DNA of 64,000 nt from Pararge aegeria. Its lineage: Eukaryota > Arthropoda > Insecta > Lepidoptera > Nymphalidae. A program made the translations under genes and the position numbers. A model generated the notes under the pieces. That model saw only the letters and a program-made list of their open reading frames with translations, had not been told where the DNA came from and ran no database searches. This document shows, in pieces, positions 50,942 through 61,952 of the stretch. The stretch is taken from positions 10,044,001 through 10,108,000 of the forward strand of contig NC_053187.1 of NCBI RefSeq assembly GCF_905163445.1, in the 5' to 3' direction. The stretch's first letter is position 1. Every line of letters begins with the position of its first letter.

Positions 50942-51337
50942 ACGTGCTATAAATAGTTAATATCTTTAAGTACACGTCATTCTCTTCCTGTTTTTATTTC
51001 TTTTTTTAAAAATAGAGGGTACAAATACTACGGCACTGTTTTTAATAGCCAAACCTTTGTAACTCAGACGGGTCAATTTTTGCTCATATAATAAACTTTT
51101 TATTTTAAAGAATAAGAAGAAAATGAATGTATATTTAGTACGTGCTATAAATAGTAAAATAATACCTACATTTATCCTGAAGTAACGACACGTTTTTCTC
51201 TTCTTGTTTTTTTTCTTCTTTGGAAAAGGGGATGCAAATACTACGCTTCTGTTTATAATAGCCAAACCTGTGTTAAACTCTGACGGGCCAAATTTTGCTC
51301 GTATAATATCGTTGCTTTGTTTTAAAGAAATAGTGAG
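50942..51337. repeat. Tandem duplication, 2 x about 198 bp
   Basis: Two adjacent, diverged copies each begin ACGTGCTATAAATAGT and contain TACAAATACTACG or GCAAATACTACG, AATAGCCAAACC and TTTTGCTC. The period is a multiple of three, so a 99-codon minus-strand ORF reads a repeated peptide (AIINRSVVFASPF versus AIKNSAVVFVPSI). I see no sign that it is translated. Confidence 0.75.
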
Positions 51338-51914
51338 AAAAAAAAATCAAATCGAAAAAACGGTTTAGAGGAACACATCAACTAGTAATAAAGTAAGTTA
51401 CATATATCTATATACCTACCGACAAAAAGAGTTTGTACAATATGCGCAAGGAGAGCTTGTGAAAGCTTATTTGAATAATGGTATTTTGAATTCTAAAAAT
51501 CCTCGAGACGTTGCGTCAGTCAAGTTCCGGCATTGATTTCCACCAACGAACGGTCCCCACGGGCAATACTAAACTGAAACCTAGTAAATTGTATAAAGTA
51601 ACACGCGGGAGAGGGGATCGGATGTCCTTGAGGCTTAATCTTATTTTGGAGGTCTTAAAAATATAAGCGTTTAACCATTTATCAAGAGGATATAATACAA
51701 TGCTATGATATATATATATCAATAAGAGTAATTTGAGAAACACCGAGTAGTTGATCTAGTTAGGTAGGTATCTATACCTAGTAACCTAATTCATTCATCG
51801 TATTGGGTATCAAATTACTAACTATGTAGTAGTATTGGTATGTATTCGTTACGTTCTTATTCCTTTTAATATTTTATCATAGCAGTAAATAGCGACTTCG
51901 TTCGCGGAATTTTT

Positions 51915-52098
51915 TTTTCCCTATATTGGATAGAAGCAGGCGTTACTTTGCGGAAATCCATAATATATTATGAAAATTAAGCTTCATTTGCTATACTCCG
52001 CGAACAGCAGCAGAATCTGTATGGTGTAATTACTTCAATCCGTTTACTGCACACCAAACAGATCCTCGGCAATGTGCCTTCTACGCACGTTTGATTGT
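51915..52098 (-). repeat. Unclassified repeat family R, copy 3
   Basis: Reads TATTGGATAGAAGCAGGCG through GCGAACAGCAG, AGAATCTGTATGGTGT, and the CAGATCCTCGGCAATGTGCC block. Nearly identical to the copy at 53121 over its first 100 bp; the outer end with the CTCAGGAGATG phrase is missing here. Confidence 0.75.
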
Positions 52099-52130
52099 CG
52101 TTTGTTTGGTGGTTGTCGTTTGCACGTAGC

Positions 52131-52177
52131 GATTATTGACCCCTCGCTTACAATAGTAAGTGAGGGATTCAATAATC
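52131..52177. repeat. Imperfect hairpin, about 21-bp arms
   Basis: GATTATTGACCCCTCGCTTAC pairs with 52156-52177 around an AATA loop with a few mismatches and one extra base. It sits just beyond a family R copy. Confidence 0.75.
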
Positions 52178-52749
52178 GGCGGAGGAAATTATGGAATTTA
52201 TAATTTCTCAATTTTTACCTAGTCTAGTCTAGTCACGAGGCTTCGGCCGTGGCTAGTAACTAACCCAACGGCAAAGAAGTGCCGCACAGTGATTTCGCTT
52301 TTCAGTACGATGCGGCATACATACCAAAGGTTGAATATATCTTAACCTTTAACAGGTTAGCCCACTAACATCTTAATCCGCATCATATATATAGTGAAAT
52401 TGCAGTCAAGAACTAACTTGTATTGAAAAAAAGAATTTAAAGAAAGGAAGAGTGCCGCCCGATTCCGATACAGCTAAATGAATTCTAAAAATGGCGTGGT
52501 ACACTGCAACGCTTTGTGGAAAATGTTCTGTTCATGCAATTACTTTAACATGCTAAACGGGACGGCTGCGCTGTATTCACGTACTTCTAAACTAATTTCC
52601 TCTTAATGTATTTAGCACAATGAAAGACTCTTTTTTATTTCTTATTACCGTTGCCTGCGGCTTCACCTGCGTTTATTGTATCTTTACTTCTCTATAAATG
52701 TTCCAAATGCAAATTGTATAAAATGGTTAAGGAAAAACTCATTTTTGTT

Positions 52750-52955
52750 TTTTTTTTATTCCATTACAAATTAGTACTGGCAACAGGCAAGCGATGTTAC
52801 AGTCTAGTGTAGCAGCGGGCTAACCAGTTAGGGTATTGAAATTGTATTAAACCCATCCCCTTATCCGTTTGTACATGGCATCGCACCAGAAAGTTAAATC
52901 GCTTAGTGGCACATCTTTGTCAGTAGGTTGTAACTAGCCACGGCCAAAGACATAA
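52750..52955 (-). mobile_element. SINE of the 'CCACTACAAGTTAGCCC' family, partial
   Basis: ATTCCATTACAAATTAG, then ACAGTCTAGTGTAGCAGCGG, GGCATCGCACCAGAAAG, GTAGGTTGTAACTAGCC. The tRNA head is missing on the right. Confidence 0.7.
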
Positions 52956-53120
52956 ATGATCTGATCATAATAAGTTTTAAGAGATCTAAAGAATTATGTG
53001 TATTATCCCAAGACTTATAAAGACCAATATCAATATGTAAAATTTAATCCATTCATCCATTTTAGCATGAAGAGGTAATGACCGAATTGGACTTCTGAAC
53101 CTATATAACCTAACTGAGCA

Positions 53121-53345
53121 TTGTATATTGGATAGAAGCAGGCGTTACTTTGCGGAAATCCATAATATATTATGAAAATTTAGCTTAATTTGCTATGATC
53201 CGCGAACAGCAGGAGAATCTGTATGGTGTTATTTATAATTTCTTCAATCCGTATACTCCACACTAAACAGGTCCTCGGCAATGTACCCTCTACGCTTTCG
53301 CTTTGAAACCGGAGCATCCTCAGGAGATGTTGACTTTACAATGAG
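53121..53345 (-). repeat. Unclassified repeat family R, copy 4 (most complete)
   Basis: Holds all blocks from TATTGGATAGAAGCAGGCG to CCTCAGGAGATGTTGACTTT, so it defines the family at roughly 220 bp. Confidence 0.75.
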
Positions 53346-53835
53346 TAATTGTTAAGAATAATAAATAAAATTCATATTATAAATAATGTTCATAATATGA
53401 ACTGAGCATGTTTTCAAGATGTAAAGTATAGTCAACTGTCAAGGCGATATCACCTTCCATCCCATAAATTACCTGTGTGCATAAAATCACTCCAGATTCT
53501 ATACAAAATTTTCTAGGATAAAAGTACCAAAAAATTACGTCAATCCGTTGCTCTCTTGCTTTACACTTGACTTGAAAGAAGGACAAACTTATTCTAATAT
53601 TTTTTACTTGATAACTTCTATATATATTATAAATGCGGAAGTGTGCCTGTTTGTTTATTGTTATGTTTGTTTTTTACCTATTCTCGGCTCAATCACTGCA
53701 CCCATCTTGATAAAAGTTTACATCTTCTTGATGAATATATAATCTTGGAAAAAACAGAACAGGAACTTATCTCCGGAATTTATATCCCCGGCAAGCAATG
53801 GTGCCCGGCGACAACCAGTACAAAAACACACTTAC

Positions 53836-54036
53836 CTCTGCTCAAAGCTGTCAGCCCTGTTGCTGCGATATCCGGAGTCGTTAAGACTGCCTTCATGTCT
53901 AAGACTTGGTAAGGAGTCCCAGGGTGATCGCCGTGGACCGGGTGGTGGAGCCCCACGCCATCCATCAGAGTGACGGTACCACGCTGAGCGAGCCGACTCG
54001 CCGATACAAGATGCGCAACGGGATGCCGATACGAAA
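53836..54036 (-). CDS. sif: Internal exon of still life (Tiam-type Rac GEF)
   Basis: The acceptor is a T-rich tract ending TTTTAG before 54036, and the donor is CAGAG|GTAAGT with the intron starting at 53835. The exon is 201 nt, starting with the last base of a codon and ending with two bases of the next, so skipping it would keep the frame. It encodes 66 whole residues rich in Ser, Arg and Pro, including a PPPGPRR stretch and the C-terminal SLRHEGSLNDSGYRSNRADS region. No folded domain or membrane segment is visible, which fits the long disordered N-terminal half of still life between the WH1 and first PH domains. It joins exactly in frame with the exon at 45565-45697. Codon use is GC-rich against an AT-rich background. 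A SINE tail lies only about 30 bp upstream of its acceptor. Confidence 0.85.
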
Positions 54037-54064
54037 CTAAAAAGAAAATCCGCTTTTAATACAA

Positions 54065-54490
54065 AAATCATTTTTTTAATTCCACCCCAAGTTAGCCTTT
54101 GACTGCAATCTCATCTCGTGGTAAATGATGATGCAGTCTAGGATCGCAGCGGGTAACCTAATAGGGAATATGTTAGTCATATGCATACGCTACATCGCAC
54201 CTGAACACTTAATCACTTAAAGCGATAAGGCCGCCTTTGCGCATATATCTTTATTTACCTTTTGTTTTGTTAATTTGTGCTTTTTTCTGTATGTGCCATA
54301 AAGACTTTCTATTTCTATCTATTACTTAACAGAACGCCTTTGTCGGTAGGTTGGTAACTAGCCACGGCCAAATCCCCCACCAGACCAAAGAAAATTCAGA
54401 AATTATAAATTCCCAAATTGCCCCTATCGGGAATCGATCCCGAGACCTGTTACTTAAATTCATAGCGCTAACCGATCCGCTTGGGAGGTC
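54065..54490 (-). mobile_element. SINE of the 'CCACTACAAGTTAGCCC' family with a nested LINE piece
   Basis: Left end TTTTTTTAATTCCACC (its A-rich 3' tail) and right end GGGAATCGATCCCGAGACC (head). It is interrupted at about 54218-54325 by another repeat. It runs in the same sense as sif, and its tail ends about 30 bp upstream of the acceptor of the exon at 53836-54036. Confidence 0.75.
54218..54325 (+). mobile_element. LINE 3'-end fragment nested in a SINE
   Basis: GCGATAAGGCCGCCTTTGCG to TGTGCCATAAAGAC matches, in the opposite sense, the GGCGGCCTTATCACT ends at 19560 and 41817. It splits the host SINE into two collinear halves, so it inserted later. Confidence 0.6.
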
Positions 54491-54984
54491 GTCAAAAAAT
54501 AAAATGTGAGATTTAAAGGAAGGAAATGTTTTTATAAGTCTTTATATTTATAATATACCAATAATAAAGCTGAAAAGTTTATTTATTTGTTGGTGCCTCT
54601 GGAACTAACTATCAGCAAAGAAGCGCACTTAATTGTTTAAAAACCCATGTTGAAGACGCTTGGAATATGACTAGACTTAATGAAATATAATGCCTATTAA
54701 AAAAAGAGTCTTAGACGGGTGTTAGCACTGAACTTTGAGGTTTATATACAGGTGGATTTGGCTAAAGGTTAGATTAGGGTCTCACCCCGTCATTATATTA
54801 TATACAGAACAAGGTTTACCTACACTTTCACCTAAGGGAAATTCGGTGACATTTGAAAACTTTCCAGTGCCTGCTGATTAAATTTGAAATTATATCTAAT
54901 AAAGTTTGAGCAGGATATTTAAGTTGAAGATTTCTGTACATTTATTTTTTGATTTCTATATTATTTAGAAAATGTTGACCGGGG

Positions 54985-55545
54985 GATGCTGAGTCGATAC
55001 TGAGTCCAAAACAGATTTTTATTCAATTTTAGTCTGTCTGTCTGTCCGGGCATCACGTGAATACTACCGAAGGGATTCAAATAAAATTCGGTATAGTGGT
55101 AGCTGATATCCCGGGTCAACATATAGGATACTTTTTTTATCCCGATAAACAATAAGTTTCTTCCGGGAAATGGGATGAACATTTTTATCAATTTTACTTC
55201 ATATCTCCGTTAAATTTGCACCGATTTTAATTATCCTATTTTTATTTGACAGTGTATACTACCAAGCATGTATTGACTAATTTTACTGAGGATCTGATGA
55301 ATATTGTCAGAGATCAAGGACATAATTCTTCACAAGTATTTAGTTTTTTTTGTTTAGTTGTAACAATTATAGCTATTATATACTATATAACATCACGCTA
55401 CGACCAATGGCTACTGATGTGTGCGATCGTGAATGGTAAACGTTATTGTTGTTTCTTAAACGTTCTATAAAACAGTCTGCAACAACATACGACTATTTTT
55501 TGAAGTCGACTCATTCACGGACGAAGTCGCGCGGGTCCGCTAGTA
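54985..55545. repeat. Unclassified interspersed repeat
   Basis: Opens with CTGTCTGTCTGTCCGGGC, contains CCGATTTTAATTATCC, and ends with ACGGACGAAGTCGCGCGGG then CTAGTATAAAT, the reverse of the start signature of the CTAGC-type repeats. Two ORFs over it (55246-55470 plus, 54961-55191 minus) show no domain I recognise. Confidence 0.5.
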
Positions 55546-57297
55546 TAAATATAACATTTTAATATTTTTTTATCAAAAAGGGTTATCACTTCATCTTTTT
55601 TTCTTAAAACTTCATTTACAAAATATTGTATTCGCAAACAACTGCCAGCTCAACCTTTTGGACCTAGAAAGCTAAAACTGTACACCGAAGTTCCAAAATG
55701 CCAATAAAGCCTTATTGGGCCTTAAGGGCTAGCTATCTCGACTGAATTTATTTGGAATTCCTCGCGGACTCTTTTGTAGGTAATGATGACTCTGTTCACG
55801 TAACACATAATTTGTATGTATCAACAATAGTTTTCTCAGTACTCTTTAAATTACTTCGTGACGGTGTAGCTTTCTTTTGGCTAAGAATTGGTTAAAATGG
55901 TTCCTGTACTTACGAAACCTATTGGGTACAAACAAACAAAGAAATCTTTCCTCTTTAAAATATAAGTATAGACTTTAAACACGTTGAGTTGCGGAGACGG
56001 ACATATTATGTTTTCGTGGAAACATTTCATCTCACAGAGAATCAGAAATTTTATGCGGACGAGGTTGCGGTATTAATTATTTTTAAATAAACCTAGAAAA
56101 CTCCATTCTCCACAATTCAATTATTTTACACGAGAATACTAATATAAAATCCAGTATAGGTATCTTTAATGGAATATCGTTAAAATGCTACTGCAGAGTG
56201 TTATGTCATATCCATCTCTTGGATATTTAAAATAGTTTTAGGAGAACTGTTTCCATTTATTTCTTAAAAATTAAACTAAGTAGCTCATAGTTCAGAGCTA
56301 GAATCAGAGCCTTCCTTATTCTGTTTAAAAAACTAATATAGTGATAACATTCAGATTAATTTTTACATATAGTTTCAACGGCTTGGATAACTGGAAAGTG
56401 GAACGTAAAATTGCGCATGTAAGCTCTAATACCTTTTAATTGCGAATAGTCATTTAAAGGTGTAAGGAAAGCGCTTAGAAGCTAAGTCAAACAGAGTACC
56501 TATTCAAGTAGATGAGTCTAACGGCAACTTAAGCTGAGCTATAAAATCAAATAATCCTATGAACAAATAGTTTTAAATCGTTCATAAAATTCCAAGTTAA
56601 CAAAAATCACTATCAGGTGATAGTTACTTAAGAACTTAGTGATTTAACCGATCTGAAAAAAGAAGTTAAGTGTCTGTTGGTAATACCACAATAACAGCTT
56701 TCATTCATTATCAGAAAAAAGCTATTTTTAAAAATATTGTGAAATTTTGTCACAATCTGAAAAAGTGGCGGCTGGAAGTATGAAACTTCCATTACAAAAA
56801 GGTCATACCTTAAGATCAAAAGCACTAGAACTCAGTGCCGGAAAATCAGTTATTTTATTTTTATAATTTTGGTCCGCTTACATACTGCATAAACGACAAC
56901 TTAATGATGATGAAAAGTAAAAATATAATATTTTATCATCATACGTACACAGAATTATGGAATTTAACTACGTAATTCTGTGAAAGTATTGTAAGAAATT
57001 ATCTTCAATATAGGCTAGGAATCTAATGATAAAATTATTTTGATTCTGATTCTGAATAGCAAAACAATCGTACCAATAAAGTTTTTGTAGTTTTCATTCC
57101 TGCTAATCTTTTAGTTTGAACAATTAATTCTTGAACGTATTACACATATATTTGTGTTTATTTGTATCGTATTATACTAGCGTGGGTTTTTTGTAATGTT
57201 TAATACATAGTGTGTTGCAAGATTATTTTAAGCCTTTTGTATGTTTTTTTTCTAATTATTATTATTATTGTATAGATAGGATATTATTGTATAGGTG

Positions 57298-57535
57298 GCG
57301 TCCCCTGGCTTTCAGTTCCAGCTGAGCATCAGCGCTGCATTCTTAACAAACAATGTAGCATAATGCCGGAACCTATTACTAGGTTGTGCCACACATAAAA
57401 AAATTTTTACGTTATCCTGACGTTTCTGCTAGTTTTGTATTGAGCTGGTTGGCATTTTAGGTACATAGCTAAAAACATTGTACACACTACAATGTGTACT
57501 TCAGTAATAAAGATATTTTCTTTGTTTCTTACTAG
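57298..57535 (+). repeat. Probable retroelement 3' end
   Basis: A GC-richer stretch (CCCCTGGCTTTCAGTTCC, CAGCGCTGCATTC) ends in AATAAAGATATTTTC after a short ACATTGTACACAC/GTGTAC hairpin, the look of a polyadenylated element end. Single copy in this window, so the call is weak. Confidence 0.3.
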
Positions 57536-58087
57536 GTCGAAGATAGAGCATCTTTCTTTTTAGATATAATATTAACTATAGGTATACATATAAATGAAGC
57601 GTACTTGCTTATAAAATTTTCGAACTTGTTATAACATATTATATATTGATGATGATGATGTCACTGAATACATTAGATATTTTAATGAACCAATATAATA
57701 ATTGGTTTTAGCACATGAAAACATATTTATTATTGAGATAACTAATTCACAAAGTTAGTAAGGAACGAGCGGACATTTCCTCTTAAACTTTGTTATAAAG
57801 CTAAAGGTAATACCAGGAAATTACAAACGAACACGTTTTAGTGTTGATAGCACGACACAATAGTAATACCCTATTTCAATGCATTTAACAGAAGCGTTGT
57901 TACTGCAAATAGGATGAGACAACTTTATAAAAGCGATTGGCAAAGTAAATTCCGTTTGTATTTTATTTTATATTTTACCTATGATTCCCTGTTGGCGCAT
58001 GTATACTTACGCAATATATTGTTGTTAGTAGCAGTGTACCAGTCCCTTGCTAACTTATAGAAAAATCGTGGAAACCGAAAGTTTTTT

Positions 58088-58330
58088 TTAATTTTTTTTG
58101 TTCCACTACAAGTTAGCCCTTGGGTGAAATCTTACCTAGTGGTAAGTTATAATGCAGTCTAAGATGGTAGCAGGCTAACCTGTTAGGGAGTATGGGATTC
58201 ATACCGATAATCGATTTATACGCGACATACTTGTAGACATGTTTGTACCGGAACACTAAATAGCTTAGCGGCACGTTTTTGTCCGTAGGGTGGTAAATAG
58301 CTCCGGCCAAAGCCTCCAAGCAGACAAAAA
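58088..58330 (-). mobile_element. SINE of the 'CCACTACAAGTTAGCCC' family
   Basis: TTCCACTACAAGTTAGCCC, GATGGTAGCAGGCTAACC, GTTAGGGAGTATGGG, CCGTAGGGTGGTAAATAGC. Head truncated on the right. Confidence 0.75.
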
Positions 58331-59019
58331 TAATCAAAACAAAATGAGAGCATTAAAACGAATAATAATTGAAAATGTGTTGGTTTTTTTGTTAACAATC
58401 ATCGGATCAGGTAGTGCACCAACATTGATGATATTTGTCACAGCTAGAATCCTGAATATCGACACAGTAGGGAGTTAGTATCACTAGGCAGCACTAGGGT
58501 AACGTTATCGGTGGATTGAAATAAAATTGTTAACTATGCACGACTCTACAGCTAAACTGGTCTTGCCGAAATGTATATAATAGTACTTGCACTGATATAG
58601 CTTGTATCTTTTAGACGGACGAAGTCGCGGACGACAGTGAGTTAGTGAACGTAAACTCAAAAAAAAATATGAATGGCTGTTTGTGTGTAAATCATTTAAA
58701 AATCTAATTCAGATGGCCGTTTTACAACTACTGAGCAAATTAAAAGGTAAGGAAATGACATTAGGTGCGATCAATCTACTATTACTTATTCTGCAGTAAG
58801 AATTAAAGGCTTGAATGAAACAAGGAAATTGTAATAAAACGTTTTAAGAACAATTGTACACATGGAGATATTATGCAGACTGATGCGCCTTTTCAATGCA
58901 TTTATCTCAGCTCTCCGCGAACGAAGTTAGATGATGTTGCATTATGGCTTTGTATTTGAAACGGGTGGTAAGGCCTAATTGCGACGATGCTGGATTAAAT
59001 CATTCGATTCTGTTGATCA

Positions 59020-59300
59020 GGAAGTAAGCCCTTATTTGCCTGATAGTGTGAAGCTGTGATGCAGTTTGAGATGCTAGCGGGCTAATCTGTTATGGGTGTA
59101 GCAGTTACATTAAACCCCTTGGTTTCTATACAACATCGTATTGGTAAATTGCTAGTGCAAACCTCTGTTCCGGTAGAATGGTAACTAACCACGGCCGAAT
59201 ACCAAAAAAGTCAACATTTTTTAAATTGTCTCTGCCGTGTAACGAATCCGAGACCATCTGGGACCTAGAGTTTACCACTGCGCTAGGGAGTTAGAAAAGT
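59020..59300 (-). mobile_element. SINE of the 'CCACTACAAGTTAGCCC' family, with head
   Basis: GTGATGCAGTTTGAGATGC, AGCGGGCTAATCTG, GGTAACTAACCACGGCC, and the head ACGAATCCGAGACC then CCACTGCGCTAGGGAG. The head end is included in an 80-bp tandem duplication. Confidence 0.7.
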
Positions 59301-59433
59301 AATGTTGAGAAGTAATTGTTATTCTGCCCTCCTGAGAAGAAACAACGTAGGTAACCACTGCGCCAGGGAGTTAGAAAAGTAATGTTGACAAGTAATTGTT
59401 ATTATGCCCTCCTGAGAAGAAACAACGTAGGTA
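59274..59433 (+). repeat. Tandem duplication, 2 x 80 bp
   Basis: Two adjacent copies differ at only a few bases (CGCTAGGG versus CGCCAGGG, TGAGAAG versus TGACAAG, TTCTGCC versus TTATGCC). The unit takes in the end of a SINE head plus flanking DNA, so the duplication happened after the SINE inserted. Confidence 0.85.
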
Positions 59434-60014
59434 GCATTTTATGACAAATTGAGTAAATACATTCATCATCATGATTTATTAAAAAAGCCTCAAGGTCTTA
59501 ACTCCTTTCTTATATTATAAGTTGCCTAAACATTATGCGTATCCTCGTAGTTCAACGATTTATATTATATCTTGAGAATTATAAGAAATGTATATGTGGT
59601 AAACTTCAATGTTCTATTGCAATATATACATTTGTAAACGTTTAGAACAATATGAAAAATGTTACAATATATACAGATAATAAATTACAATTGTATCCCT
59701 GACTAGAATGAGCTTAGGTACTATAGACTCGAGATTTCATACGGTACTTTTAAAACAGATCCTATTTTCATTATTGGATTCCTCATTATTGGATTTTTGT
59801 TAAAGAAGCATCTTAAATATCTCGAACAATTGAAGTATTTAGTTTCGTAACTACAGACGTGGGTATTGATTTGTTGCGTTTGTAAATAAACATATTCTAT
59901 TCAATAAACTATGGAACCTACGCAAGAACACAGAGAAAATTCAATGCAAATGAAACCGTAAACAACGCCTAAACTAGAAAAAATAAATACCAACTGCAAG
60001 AATAAGATATAAGT

Positions 60015-60130
60015 AGTCTACCAATCCGCAATTGGGCAGCGTGGTAAAATATGGTATAAGCCTTTCTTATTCTGAGAGAAGATCCGTGCCCTACATTGGG
60101 CCGGTACCTAGTTGGTTGATAATGACGATA
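60015..60130 (+). mobile_element. SINE fragment (3' part)
   Basis: GGGCAGCGTGGTAAAATATGG, AGCCTTTCTTATTCTGAG, then GGGCCGGTACCTAGTTGG: the 3' end of the 35903 family. Confidence 0.65.
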
Positions 60131-60714
60131 TTTCCTACCTACTAAACTAATGAGTTTGATTGAAATGACTTATTGGTTTATAATAATTTTTAGTTATGAC
60201 TAATAAACCTTACACATGTTCTTATACAGACATAACAATTTCATTTGTATATCTATAGATTAAAAACACAATAAGTTAGAATTCTAGGTTATCTATTGAA
60301 AAAGTGGCAATTTGCAAAAAAAGGCAAAACATGTGAAAATCCTCTTCACAAGTGACAAAAATAAAATAAGCTTTTACCTCTATCTAAAAATAAAAATGCC
60401 AAAGCGAAAAAGCAATCTCAAATTGAAGTTAAGAGGAAAATCAATCCGTTCCCTGCTCTAGGTAGGTAACCTAATTCAAAATGGACATTTCGGCGATTCC
60501 CAAGAGTCACAACAGCTTCGTGTCAGTTTGAAAGCCGCTTCGAATCTATTACGAGTTTAACAACGTCAGTATTATGCGAGGAAATACAGGAATACCTATG
60601 CTATACCTATCTGCTGGTTTACCTAACTTTTCCATCGTAACTCAGAAGTTGACTCAGGGGAATATAATAAACATTTTAAATTTTATTCTCGAACCCGAGT
60701 GAAACCTGTATAGA

Positions 60715-61035
60715 TTCAAATTCAAATTCAAAAATGTTTTATTCAGATCTTATCACAGGCACTTATGAAGCGTTTAACATATTAACACTAATGTTAGGTG
60801 ATGGTGATATATGTACTCGTTAACTTATAACTAAAGCTAAGAGGGTTCCAAACGCGCCCTGATTTATGAAGAGTCCACAGCAAACTTAACTAAGTTTTTT
60901 TTCGTTATCACCATCTCACAAGTCCGGTCACAGTCGAGTTAATGTTTAGCTATGAAGTTAGAGCCATTTATACCCAAGATTTTTTGTCATACATGTATCC
61001 TTACTATTATAATAGGATTTTAATAAAGTTTGAAA
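60715..61035 (-). mobile_element. LINE 3' end (CR1-like group), copy 2
   Basis: Begins with TTCAAA units (60716-60732), then CCAAACGCGCCCTGATT, GAGTCCACAGCAAAC, TATCACCATCTCACAAG, TACTATTATAATAGGAT. Collinear with 9933-10235 and similarly 5'-truncated. Confidence 0.65.
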
Positions 61036-61439
61036 CACTAATTTAAGTGAGCTAAAAGGGCCACTGTAAAGTATTTGGTTGTTATAGAAATAATATTTTT
61101 AAAATAATGGTCTATTCGTAAATTATTACATAACAGTTTGTGGTATTTGTAAAAAAATTTAGTCGACATTAACATTACTATTTTTGTTAAGTGAATTTAT
61201 CCCATAGCTACTTACATCCGCAAGTCTACACAATGTCCTTCGAATTAATTAAGACTCTTTCTATGAAAATATAGTGTAAAAATTAATGTTGTGTTAGTGT
61301 TGTACCGACAGATGACTCCACTTAGCGTGGAATATGGCTAAGAAGAAGATATATTTCGATAACTAATTAGTAATATTAATAATATTACTAAATGCCCAAG
61401 TAGCAGTATTGAAGAATCAATACATATCACCTATAGGTA

Positions 61440-61605
61440 ATTATACGATGCGACGTTTCGTAGCAAAACGTGCGTAGAGGTTACATTGCCGTAGATCTGT
61501 TTGGTGTGGATTATAAGGATTGAAGAAATTATAAATTACACCACACAGATTCTCCTGCTTTTCGCGGAGTATAGCAAATTAAGCTTTATTTTGATAATAC
61601 GGGCT
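61440..61605 (+). repeat. Unclassified repeat family R, copy 5
   Basis: Plus orientation: GCAAAACGTGCGTAGAGG, CATTGCCGTAGATCTGTTTG, GATTGAAGAAATTATAAATT, CAGATTCTCCTGC, CGCGGAGTATAGCAAATTAA. The 72-codon ORF over it is repeat-derived. Confidence 0.7.
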
Positions 61606-61952
61606 TATACAAAAATTTTATCTTCCCGTATCCCGATATTACAAAATAACTTTTCAAATACAATCCTAGAAATATTAAAAGCCACTTATCTAAGTAGTAC
61701 CTTCAAAATACTTTTGTAAGGTAAGTTTAAGCTTTCATGCTAGCACCAATATAATTTTTCTAAATACATTAAATGTGATCGCAGTAATCGTCCTGTTAAC
61801 CTTCAGTTTTATTACGAGTATAAGGATTATCTTGTTAAGAGAACAATAAATCAACAAAAAATAATTCGTTACATATTACATGTACGTGGTGCCTCATATA
61901 TTATATATTATAATTCTCTTTTGGATTTCATAAACCAGATTTTTAGATATAT

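Larger units (their letters stand above)
45698..53835 (-). other. sif: Intron between the two sif exons (8.1 kb)
   Basis: Bounded by GTAAGT at the 53835 side and TTGCAG at the 45698 side. It carries a LINE-like fragment near 46000, a dispersed repeat at 50170-50545, a 198-bp tandem duplication, two copies of an unclassified repeat near 52000 and 53200, and one SINE. Between 46141 and 50169 I see only AT-rich sequence with no supportable gene. Confidence 0.8.
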
